From Clavelina lepadiformis (lineage: Eukaryota; Chordata; Ascidiacea; Aplousobranchia; Clavelinidae): a stretch of DNA of 64,000 bases. Positions 54,535-64,000 of the stretch are shown here, in pieces. The notes under the pieces are model-generated. The model was not told the origin of the DNA. It saw only the letters and a list, made by a program, of their open reading frames with translations, and searched no databases. A program made the translations under genes and the position numbers. The DNA lies in the NCBI RefSeq assembly GCF_947623445.1, contig NC_135247.1, forward strand, positions 15,502,501 through 15,566,500, in the 5' to 3' direction. How positions within the stretch are numbered: position 1 is the stretch's first letter; every line of letters starts with the position of its first letter.

Positions 54535-55605
54535 TTTCCTCACAACACAACAAACAGGATGATTTGCATTTGTTCAGACGTTAAGAATGCTTGAGTATAG
54601 AGTTGCAATAATGTGAAACATATTGTAAAAAACAATACTGTAAACCAATTTAAAAATATTTATTGATATTAAACACCTTTACGCGAAATAGTATAGTACG
54701 TCATTATTAACCATAACACATCAGCCAACGTTAAATCCAGCATTTTACTGCTAAAATTTGCAAGAACCCTGTTCCCTGTTCCCTGCTCCCTGCGATGACT
54801 TAACAGGAGTGAGAGTCGCAATTGTGCGTTCTACTTTTTACTCACTGGTCACCAGTCAAAATTTAAAAGTTTACTTGGAAGACAATTCTATTTTTAACAT
54901 TTTTCGGAAACACACAAGTAAGCTTTCCGTTGACAACAGAAAGCACCAGATAGAGACAAACATTACAAGAAAATATCTTTACAATTTATATTTATCGTTT
55001 GAAAAATGTTTTGGGCAGTAGCAAAGGAAAACGACGTAAACCGATTTGATAAACGTATTAAGCTTATGTTATTGTACTGAATCAGTTTACGTTGCGTTTA
55101 AAGATTGCTGCGATCACTCAGTTAGGCAATAATAATGCATCATCTAAGGCAATAATGCATCACATCTAAGCTCGGTAGACTAATGTACACTATAAAAGGC
55201 TTGTTTACCTAACGTATGATAACAATAGAACAGTAAAGAAATCCAGATCACAACAAGACATTTACATACAACAGTGATTTCATCATACTGTTGTGATTTC
55301 AAGTAACCAGGTGAATATGCTTGAAAAAGGTGTATTGGAGTCTGCTCCAATGATCAAAGTAACGTTTTGTTTGGGTCGTTTTATAGTTCCGAGTAAAATA
55401 TCGTAAATTTCAAACTGGTGTTATTGTGCTGTCTATTGCATACATTGGGTTCAACGTTTTAAGATATTTGGTTTTTCAGAAAACCAGAAAATTTACTAAT
55501 GCATAATTTTATTAGACAATAATTTTTCGCTGATTGCTCTGATTATAGACGCAATAGGTTATATGCAGGTCGTGACAAACGCGAATAAATGTGAATATAT
55601 AAATT

Positions 55606-56466
55606 TTATTTTGGTTGAACTGGGTCAGACTCAGACAGATTTTCCCAAACTCGTTCTAGGGTCAACTTTTGATTTTGATCCAGTGTCCACAGAACTTGTA
55701 TACGAATGTATGCGCCATTTCCAACAGCGACCTGCGAATACGAAGCTTTTGATAAGTTGCTGTTAAATTATTGTCCGATCATATGGAGACAAACAAAATG
55801 TCTATATGACTGTTAGCACTGTATAAACTAAGCTAGATTTTAGAGTAATTTTCAATAAGAAAATCGTTTTCATCTGAATCTTCTGACTACACAAAGCACA
55901 GAAAAGTGATTTTGGAAATGTACTATATAATGAAGTAATCAAAATTTAGGTTTTTTTAAAGATAACTTACTGTAATGAAATACATAAATTTCGTTCTCGT
56001 AATAATTTCTTGAACAGATCGTTCTGGTTCGTACGTCGTGTACTTTTGTCCAGTTTGTCTTTCCACTTCCGGTCTAATCTGTTCAATTATTACAACGAAC
56101 ATTATACTGATATAATCGTTCATCGCAAAAAAGTTGCTACTCTAAAATATAAGATGAAACCTGCGTTTGATTTATACAACTCATTAGGTAAACGCAGAAA
56201 AACTTCTGGGCTCACATTTACCTTATTTTGCTATACGAGGTGGTATTGTAATTTGCATGCACATTAATACGAGGTACATATATATATATGTTTATCAAAT
56301 ATATTTATATAAATCACTAGTATATGCTACAGCCATTTACTCTATGTTTATTTATTTCTATTTAGCCATTTATATTTACCCCAGCTGCAATGGCCCTAGC
56401 AGTTTCCGTGATTAAGAGCTGCAGTCCAGGTCCGAAGAAGGGTATGTAACATGGATTTAACGACAT
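55606..56466 (-). CDS. Array copy E: family II stefin lacking QxVxG
   Basis: Three phase-0 exons: 56380-56466, 55971-56078, 55606-55731, giving 106 residues with all splice sites consensus. Exon 1 MSLNPCYIPFFGPGLQLLIT then ETARAIAAG; exon 2 IRPEVERQTGQKYTTYEPER then SVQEIITRTKFMYFIT; exon 3 VAVGNGAYIRIQVLW...NLSESDPVQPK and stop. The fold-defining positions (RPEVE, the Y before the hairpin, VGNGAYI strand, SDP near the C terminus) follow stefins, but the inhibitory loop QVVAG is replaced by QEIITR, with two extra residues. It probably no longer inhibits papain-like proteases by the standard loop, though the reading frame is fully intact. No signal peptide; exon 1 is mildly hydrophobic. Confidence 0.78.
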
Positions 56467-58925
56467 TTTGTGTCTCTTCAAACTTCCGGGTTAAAGATCT
56501 AGTAATTCATCAAACATCAAATAGCAACTAATTTTATTCAAAAAATACTACTGCATTTATATAGATTGAGTATGAAAACAAAACAGTGTATGCAAAACGA
56601 AATTTCCGGCATTAATGTACAGTATGTATATAGGTTTTGCCACAACCAAAATTGTTTTGCATATTATATTTTGTTTATGAATTGGTAAAAGAAGTAATAC
56701 TGTGTATTGTAAACAGATTGGATGCATTGTTTTGCAATTAACCATATTTTGTAGATATGATGATATCCGCCGTTCTATTGACTGTAAATGTCTGTAACAG
56801 CTTGTACACAGCCTACATGCATTGTAAATTACTCACATCGTAAATTTAGATGATTTTAAACGACAATTTTTAATGTGCAAAATGTTGTTATTTAGTACGA
56901 AAAGATTTAATTTACTGTAGAGAATTGAGCCAGGACAGCACCTTAACCATTAATTCGCGGTTCACGTGAAAAAATAAAACTATTTTTCTTACATTGCTCA
57001 AGCACATAAGAGAGCTTTTTATTGCCAAAAGCGAAACTACTATATAGAAACAAAACGTTCCCAAAAATATTTTTACAAGTCGTATGTTTTGTCTGAAATG
57101 AACTCAATTGCAATAAAGTATTATAGATTGAAATTTGCAACTATATTGATGTAAACTGTAAAGATTCTTTCATGTAACTCCTTGCGTTTGCAGTAGGTTA
57201 TATGTAGGTGGCGCTAATTTGACTTGCACTGACTTTACGTCATCATAACAAGCAGCGATTCTGCAGATTTTGGACAAAAAAAAACTGACACACACGAAGC
57301 GATATTAGTTGAAGGTGCTTCCTTTACAGTTTAGACGATATTGCACATAGACGAAATTTTTTTCACTCGTTTTCATAAACGCAAGATGTCTTATTAAGTC
57401 AGATTATATTGCGCGTTAATATCGCTACTTACGTAAAGTGATACAACGTATTTTGACCCAGCAGGCTGTGTATATAATAGAACGTCATGCTTATTCACCA
57501 TAAAGCTAACAAAGTAAAATGCAAAGCAAATCCAGATCACAGTAAGGCATTTTCATACAACAGATGATATCATCTAATTATTGCTATTATATGTAAACAA
57601 TAATCAAAAGAAAATTTTTTTCCTTATTGTATTTAAATGTTTTCATAACTAAATTAATTTGCATGTTATTTCATATCGGTTGAAGGATGACGTAAAGGAC
57701 GACGTTAATTGTAAACAGATTGGATATTTACTGAGGCTATAGACGATGCGTTGCTGATATCTACCAGCTACGATCATCAGAGCAAGACGCTTAAAGTCCA
57801 TAGATAACCTATAAACACTCATACTGTATACTACATAATGCTGCATTTGGAGAATTTATAGTGAAATCAATTCCTTTTAGGTAATATCATGCCACACCTA
57901 TATGTTACGATTAGTCTGAATAGGAAAAAAATTTACGTTATGTTGCCAATGTTACATTTCTTTTTTCTTTTTCTTGCTTGGAGTAAAATTCGTGTTAAAT
58001 GTTAAACACAATGTTAAATTACTTAACCATTCCTGTATTCCATGAGCTACCAATAAACTTTAAGCTACCAGGTGTCTATGCGCCAATTGCATGCTATTGG
58101 AGAGAGGTAATTTTGTTCCCGATTCCAATGGATGTGACCATCATTAAAATCAAACATTTAGTTTCGTCACAAGATTTAAAAATTTGCTTAAGTTTATCTA
58201 GTATTGTTGGTTACAGTGATCAATCTACAAGCTATGTCGGATGCATTTTTTTGTTGATGGACAAAAGTAACCCAATGCTTTCAAAAACACTTGCACTTAA
58301 GTGTATCGCTACGGGAGTATCCCCACAACAGTTACTAGTGTAGCATATCAAACCAGGTTAATAATATAAAGTATTCATTTAATCTCATCCAGTCATTTTG
58401 TGAGTTGAAAATGGCTGAGTTAAACAGGGTGTATTTGATACGAAACGATTTGTGTTAAAATGCTCTTGGCACTTTGGGGACCAGCTGCCTATGGCAACAA
58501 AGCTTAAAAACTATATTACAAATAAAAAATTCCGGAAATCCAAAAAAAATCCAGGAGTGGACGCTGATAACGGAACAACGTAAGACTTGATTCAGTTGCT
58601 TAAACAGTTTGATAAAAACCACATACTTTTATAGCATCTGTTAAAAAATGCTATACGTACGCAGTTAAAATCGCCTTATGCATGATATGAATCATTCTTA
58701 AGGCTTATTGAATTTCTGATCATAGTCAATGCTTCCGCGTCAATTGATTACTTCCGTCTACATAGACTAGTTGTAACGACACTGAATACAGGCACCGTAT
58801 GTTGTTGTGGATCTATATAAATAAAATTTTGTGCTTCCATTCATCCAATGTTGTATGATATCAAGTAGTCTATAGATTCTGCTTCGTATGTAGAGCGTGG
58901 GTTATTTCCACAGTAAGAAATAAAT
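56467..58925. other. Intergenic region right of the stefin array
   Basis: AT-rich. The only sizeable frame is 114 codons at 57999-58343 (+), starting MLNTMLNYLTIPVFHELP and containing CYWREVILFPIPMDVTII; I do not recognise it and see no linked exons, so it is not called as a gene. The promoter of the next gene lies at the end. Confidence 0.5.
58814..58821 (+). promoter_or_regulatory. Possible TATA box of the nucleotidyltransferase-TPR gene
   Basis: TATATAAA 105 nt upstream of the ATG at 58926, with no upstream ATG in the intervening stretch that opens a long frame except short ones. It would give a compact 5' UTR of about 75 nt. Confidence 0.35.
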
Positions 58926-61409
58926 ATGTCATGTAGTGAAGAAGAAATTAACTTAGCAAATCAGCTGAAGTTGCTGTGTACTAAAGTGGGAAAGTTCTAT
59001 AAAGAAGGCGAGGACATTCTTGACAAGTCAGCATCGATTTTCAACAACTTGGCTTGTCTGTATGAAAACAACGCTGAAAATAAAAGAGATTTGATTAAAG
59101 CTGCTGCCTTGTTTAATGCAGCAATTGTCCGACAGCCCCAAATAATAACATTCCAAAAAAATCTCAAAACACTTTGTCGGAACATTTTGCGAGTCGCGGA
59201 AGCTTTAAAGTTGGAGGCAAACTTGATCGAAATATCCCAGCAGTTAAAAGAAAAAATCGAAACGATGAGAAAAAACGCTGATAAACGCCTTCAATCCCAC
59301 ATCACGGATATCCCCAATGCGGAAGAAATTATGACCAATTTACACTTTTACGTGACGAATGAGAAAATGTTTAACTTGGAGCAAGTGGAGATTCGGCAAA
59401 TGCAAGATCTACAAATGGAAATCTCCCAAGACTACACTGACTTGATGGTGTTTGTTGCTAAAAAATGTGAAGAGATTATGGGAAATCCCCCGTGTCGATA
59501 CTGTGTGGCTGGGATGGGTTCGTTGGCTCGCAAAGAAATCACTCCTTACTCGGATTTCGAACACGTCATCATTTTAGAGGAGGGCGTTCAAAATCAACAG
59601 AATTATGAAAAAACTTTGGAATATTTCCGCTGGTTGTCTGTTGTTTTCCAAATCATCATCATAAACTTGGGTGAGACAATTATTCCTGCTGTTGCCATTC
59701 CGTCGTTAAACGACTTTTCAACGCCGGGTGGAAGTTGGTTTCTTGACGTCATTACGAGGCGTGGCATCTCTTTCGATGCTATGATGGAGCACGCTAGTAA
59801 ATTTCCATTGGGACCTCAAGGAACAGACCGGGCAGGTATCTCAGACAAAGAGTTGATACAGACAGCAAGCAATATGGCAAAATACGCTAAACCTAGATCT
59901 AGCGACAATACAGCAATATACAGCATGGCAGACATCATCACAAAAGTGTGTTTCGTGTTTGGTTGCGAGCAAGTTTTTAACGATTTTAGCACACAACTAC
60001 GACAACTTTTAAGAAATGAAAACAAAGTAAGGAAAGAGTTCTTAGAACGACAGACAAAAGAAGATTTAAGAAAATTCAATATCGTGAACAACCTTATGGA
60101 TCTCTTCGGCGCCGAACAGGCGAACATTAAACATATATTCTACAGGAGTTTAACACTTTTCATTTCAGCGCTGGGAATTAAGGAATCAATTGAAGATTAC
60201 TCCTGCTTTGACATAATAAAGACCCTCAGAGCCAGAAACCTTCTATCTGAGAAGACAGAGCATCGGTTACTATTTGCTGCATCGGTAGCTTGTCGAGTCC
60301 GACTAGGCGAGTACGTCTCTACCAACAGACAAAATGACTACGTGGCTTGTGGTCAACGTTACTACAACATCAGTGACAACCAGCTTCTGTTAAAATTGTG
60401 CAAGAAAATCGGAGAGAGAAGACTGCTGGAATACTTGACCACTACTTATGGACTGCAACAAGCTATGATGAGTTCAAATCCCTTTGCAAATATTGATAGA
60501 GCCTTGATTCCGACTCTTCTGGTCCAGTTCAAAGTCTTACGATTCTTGAACTTTTATAATCACCTGCTCAGACTCTGGTCTGATTATAATGCTAACCCTT
60601 CCCGTCAAGTTCAGGAGAAAGATGAGATGTGGATGAGAATGTACGTCATAGGTGCGCACAGAAGAAATAGAAAGTATCAGGCCGCGCTCGACGAGATCTC
60701 CTGGTTTGATTCTAAAAAAGTCGAAGACCCTTTGCTTGAAGGCAATCTAATCACAACCAAGATCAATTGTTTTTATAACATAGGGCGGAAGGAAGAAGCA
60801 TTTGTTAGTTCTCAACATGCAGAAGCCGTTCTGAAGAACACGAACATTGCAGGAGAGGAAAAACTTGATCTTCTTTGTCACGGTATTAGCTTTCTCGGGA
60901 TCTGTAAAAGCGAAATCTTAGAAGATTACGAGGGGGCTCTGACAAAGTTTGAAGAGGAGTTGAGTTACCTCGATCAGACTTACGTGGTTTCTAAAATATC
61001 GAGAAAGGTGGTGTGTCTTTACAACATCTCAACTTGCTTGCTAGGTTTGAAGCAATATGATGTCGCTCAGCAGAAAGCGACGGAAGCTTTGGATTCAGTA
61101 GCAGGTCTCAATGGACCTGTCAACATCATATGTTCATGTCTTCGTGTTTTGGGGATTTGTAGCCAGAAGCAGGGGAACTTTTCTGAAGCACTAACATATT
61201 TTACTCGTGAACGGAAAGAGAGAAATTTGTGTTTACGACAGGAAATCTCAATGTCAAGAGATGAGGAAAAAGAACGGGTTGAAGAAGAAGAGGAGCTCCG
61301 TCGTATCATAAAAGAAACTGAGTTGCACATTCTCCATGAGAATTCAGTGTGCCGAACGGAGGATATAAAACTAAAGCACAAAAACGTGAGAGCCTGTGTA
61401 CTGCAATAA
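58926..61409 (+). CDS. Intronless nucleotidyltransferase-like protein with TPR repeats
   Basis: A single uninterrupted frame of 827 codons. Residues 1-150 are helical with TPR-like spacing (NLACLYENNAENKRDLIKAA, LFNAAIVRQPQ). At residues 196-213 is GMGSLARKEITPYSDFEH, matching the G-S-x-x-R-x-E-x-x-x-x-SD-x-(D/E) signature of the GlnD/DUF294 branch of the pol beta nucleotidyltransferase superfamily; D210 and E212 would be metal ligands. Residues ~300-480 are helical, with YAKPRSSDNTAIYSMADII and IKHIFYRSLTLFISALGI, like the substrate-binding region after DUF294 domains. Residues ~570-770 form TPR-like helical pairs (YQAALDEISWFD, DYEGALTKFEEELSYL, LLGLKQYDVAQQKATEAL, KQGNFSEALTYFTRERKER). An acidic/basic coiled coil (REEKERVEEEEE-like, ~776-805) ends it. 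The substrate is unknown. No signal peptide or membrane segment, so cytosolic. Lack of introns contrasts with every neighbour except exons of the array; retroposition or transfer are both possible. Confidence 0.85.
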   Translation: MSCSEEEINLANQLKLLCTKVGKFYKEGEDILDKSASIFNNLACLYENNAENKRDLIKAAALFNAAIVRQPQIITFQKNLKTLCRNILRVAEALKLEANLIEISQQLKEKIETMRKNADKRLQSHITDIPNAEEIMTNLHFYVTNEKMFNLEQVEIRQMQDLQMEISQDYTDLMVFVAKKCEEIMGNPPCRYCVAGMGSLARKEITPYSDFEHVIILEEGVQNQQNYEKTLEYFRWLSVVFQIIIINLGETIIPAVAIPSLNDFSTPGGSWFLDVITRRGISFDAMMEHASKFPLGPQGTDRAGISDKELIQTASNMAKYAKPRSSDNTAIYSMADIITKVCFVFGCEQVFNDFSTQLRQLLRNENKVRKEFLERQTKEDLRKFNIVNNLMDLFGAEQANIKHIFYRSLTLFISALGIKESIEDYSCFDIIKTLRARNLLSEKTEHRLLFAASVACRVRLGEYVSTNRQNDYVACGQRYYNISDNQLLLKLCKKIGERRLLEYLTTTYGLQQAMMSSNPFANIDRALIPTLLVQFKVLRFLNFYNHLLRLWSDYNANPSRQVQEKDEMWMRMYVIGAHRRNRKYQAALDEISWFDSKKVEDPLLEGNLITTKINCFYNIGRKEEAFVSSQHAEAVLKNTNIAGEEKLDLLCHGISFLGICKSEILEDYEGALTKFEEELSYLDQTYVVSKISRKVVCLYNISTCLLGLKQYDVAQQKATEALDSVAGLNGPVNIICSCLRVLGICSQKQGNFSEALTYFTRERKERNLCLRQEISMSRDEEKERVEEEEELRRIIKETELHILHENSVCRTEDIKLKHKNVRACVLQ

Positions 61410-64000
61410 GTCTGATATCATACAGCAGTTGTATGATATAATTTGTATTTGCATGATCTTGCCGTGAAGTCGTAGTTCATGCTAAACAAGCTATTATTTT
61501 ATCACTTTTGAATTTGTTTTATGTGTTTTTATTTTATTTTAAACCTAGTACTAAACCTAAACGTAGCCAATGTAATTTTACCCGTGCCACCAGAACAGCT
61601 TTCTTTTTAACTTAAAAGGACTTGTTTTATTTCAATTTCAAAAGTGTAAGTAGCCCAAATCTGTGCCTGTCGGTGACTCAGAATCAGAATCAGAATAATA
61701 CCTGTTCACTAAAGTGGCTTTTTTAAAGGAAATATAGTTTGAATTATAAGATTGGGCGTTAAGAAATATAGAAGTAGCCTATTTTTCCCGTATGTACAAT
61801 AGAATTCAGTTACCGTCGACACTACTCAAGTGTATTTTTATTAACGGCTCTTATTCCTCTTTTCCTACTTTCACCCTAATGCACAAGGTCAGGAAGCAAT
61901 TGCTTTTTACTTTTGTCTGGTTTGGAGGACATGAGTTGCGTGCGTTTGTGTACATGACGGGCTTGAGAAAAGCTGTGTCTCACTTGTTTATTCGTGCAAT
62001 AACCTACAAAAGTTGATTATAATCAACTAGCACAATAATTATTGTGCTCGTTTGCTCACCACTTCTCTGCTCCTTATAGGCTATGCTTACTCGACACACA
62101 GTCTTCGCCATTTGATAGCAGTTAAATACCGGAAGCCTAGATTTAACCGCCAGCGTTAGACGTTCATGATCTCACGGCGACTCTTTTGCACTCTGCTTTT
62201 ACATAATAACTTGCATTTTGTTGTATTAACTGTAATGGTGAATTCGAATTCTAATTTAAACAAAGTACAGTAGTAATTTAAATGTCCACCTTTTTAGTAA
62301 GATTATCCTTGTGTAAGATGTATTTAGCATGCATTTCTGTTTAGGGCAAAAAATTGAAAAATTATAGCTTACAGAAAAACTCAAATTTTGCTTATTGCAG
62401 CTATTGTTTTCACTATAAAGAATTATATTGTTTGAATGTGCGCCAGGTGCATAGCCAGTTGCAAGGTCGCCTTGAATCGCAAGCAACGATGCGAAAAAAG
62501 AAATATGTCTGTTCGTATCGTTTATTTTGGATTTGTTATTGCTTAATGTTCTGGTGAAACTGCTTGCGAATGAGTTAACGTGAGATAATTGCGTTCAGTG
62601 TGCAGACAAAATTGCTCGTCGTTGCTATAGAAGCTTCCGCAGCCCGTAAGTAGTCGCAAATGAGTTTTATCATACGAATTGTATCCAGTGTGCAGACACC
62701 TTCAAAATCCCATGTTTACAATGAGATTGTAGCTGTTGTGCGAAACTGTTTTTCACGGTTTTTACTGAAAGATGCTAGTTAAGCTGCTAAAATGTTGTCT
62801 TTCTCTGTCAAAAATGGCCATCATATACGGGTGGCACCTCCCCATGTGCTACATGATTTTTCGTCTCCGCCATTGACAAAAATAAATTAATGAACGTTGC
62901 ACCACTGCTTCGCGGTTGACCGTTTGTAAGTGTTATGAAAACTGTGCGCACCCTTACCAAACTCTGCAACCTGATCAGCTGACATATGCGGGACAATAGT
63001 AGGCTACCGGTAGTTGTAATATTTATTGTCGAATTCGTCTCAGAAAGCTGCTTGTGGGCAAACCGTAGTCACGTGATCTTTAGAATGCTTTGTTTTTATC
63101 GTAAATGAAGCGGTTACTTATTTCAGGAGACAAGTAATTTATTCCAGTGCAGGTCTAGGTTAGGCTTAAACCTTAATCCTGGAAGGAGATGAAATACTGA
63201 TAGCTTGTAGTTTGTAGGGTTTTCTTTTTCGAATTATATCAAACTATTTGTAGTAATTTTGAGAATTTTTGTTAATTATGAGTAGCTTAGCAGCCTATAG
63301 TATTAGCAGTATTAGCAGCCTAAAGTATAGAAAAGGAACGTAAAATAAAGTTGGTTTTTAAGTGATTCGTGATCAATTTGAATTACTGGTGGTGCCGTCT
63401 CGGTACCTGAACTAAGTCAAATGCTTTCACTATGGACTTTGCTAAAAATTTTGTCTGTTCAGGGCTGCGTGGTGTTAACCACAGCCAATTGTTAATAACT
63501 TTTTTGTTACAGTATTTAAGTGATGGTATTAGTCTATAGTATTTAAGTGTTGAGGTTAATCTGAGGATAAAGTTTTTTAAACTCGGCCATGATTTCTAAC
63601 CCTCGAACCCTGCGGTTACGGAGTTGTTTTTTGTGCATTTTCCAATATACACAGTTACACACACATTTTTTATTTGTTCTAAAGTTTTAAAACTGTTCAA
63701 CAGTCCTATACCTATAGTAGTCCATGGCGAACAGGAACACTAGATCAAAAGAATTGAGAATTGAAAGAATTGAGCCTGAAATGCACGACATCATACCAAA
63801 ATTTGTATCTTAGCCTGCACGAATTCTTTTGGAAAGATGGCCAACTTTCCAGTTGCAGACACAGCGGATTCCTCGATAATTAAAAAATATTCACAAATGT
63901 TCTGTTTATGGGAAAGCTGTTGTACACTTACATCATATGTATTCAAAAGATTTTATTCTATTTTCGAGAACAATTAGATGTGTGCACTGATAAAAATGAA
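61410..64000. other. Downstream region, no gene recognised
   Basis: A short tandem (CAGAAT)n at 61678-61696 and a diverged repeat end at 62946-62970 (GCGCACCCTTACCAAACTCTGC) that resembles 14228-14252 (GTGCACCCTTGCCCAACTCTGC). Near the right edge, frames beginning ATGGCGAACAGGAAC (63724) and ATGGCCAACTTTCC (63837) are short, and I cannot tell whether they are first exons of a gene beyond the window. Confidence 0.4.

Larger units (their letters stand above)
52566..55605. other. Array spacer F-E
   Basis: 52566-54534 is the near-identical partner of 46324-48292. Homology stops abruptly at 54534, after AAGAATGTGGGTGAG, marking a duplication or conversion breakpoint. 54535-55605 is unique; a + frame of 87 codons at 54758-55021 contains a small tandem (CCCTGTTCCCTGTTCCCTG) and no recognised domain. 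Confidence 0.5.

Noticed and set aside
57999..58343. 114-codon + frame
   Set aside because: No recognised domain, no splice-linked exons, and one random frame of this length is unsurprising in 64 kb.
59816..60127. Minus-strand frames inside 58926-61409
   Set aside because: Shadows of the 827-codon gene on the opposite strand; no independent signals.

Overview
This is a eukaryotic (animal) window: AT-rich, with short GT-AG introns and genes that match conserved metazoan proteins exon by exon. Compact genes, a ciliary dynein-docking gene, a small stefin gene beside a local stefin expansion, and many small hAT-type elements would suit a marine invertebrate deuterostome such as an ascidian tunicate. 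That placement is inference; nothing in the window proves the species.

Layout. (1) 1-2.8 kb, + strand: 3' part of the outer dynein arm docking gene ODAD4/TTC25, cut by the left edge. (2) 3.7-7.3 kb, - strand: complete SEC61B, convergent with ODAD4; its start codon sits alone in exon 1, and intron 1 lies between that codon and the rest of the protein. Intron 2 holds an internally deleted hAT (ZBED5-like) transposon. (3) 7.3-13.3 kb: no gene seen, only repeats. (4) 13.3-18.8 kb, +: syntaxin-17 (STX17), seven coding exons, with a hAT MITE carrying a perfect 8-bp target duplication in an intron. (5) 21.7-27.1 kb, +: DNAJC7, fourteen exons, 513 codons, again with an intronic hAT MITE with perfect target duplication, and with a retrocopy-like fragment in its largest intron. 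(6) 29-30.6 kb: a small THAP-like gene, a perfect foldback, and an opposite-strand degenerate transposase-like fragment. (7) 33.7-35.6 kb, +: a canonical stefin/cystatin B. (8) 36.9-56.5 kb, -: a tandem array of six stefin-like loci, all with the same three-exon, phase-0 architecture. Two families alternate. Family I has QVVAG. Family II is more divergent, and two of its three members have lost the motif. Two family I loci (one intact, one with a nonsense codon) are two-domain stefins, made by placing a second stefin module in frame before the old stop codon. (9) 58.9-61.4 kb, +: an intronless 827-codon gene joining a GlnD/DUF294-like nucleotidyltransferase signature to TPR-like repeats. The last 2.5 kb shows no gene.

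The single-copy genes are housekeeping or conserved cell-biology functions: dynein docking, ER translocation, autophagosome fusion, HSP70/HSP90 co-chaperoning. They are not an operon. The parts most worth attention are the stefin array (duplication, fusion, loss of the inhibitory motif, pseudogenisation and a nearly indel-free 2-kb recent duplication, all in 20 kb) and the intronless nucleotidyltransferase-TPR gene.
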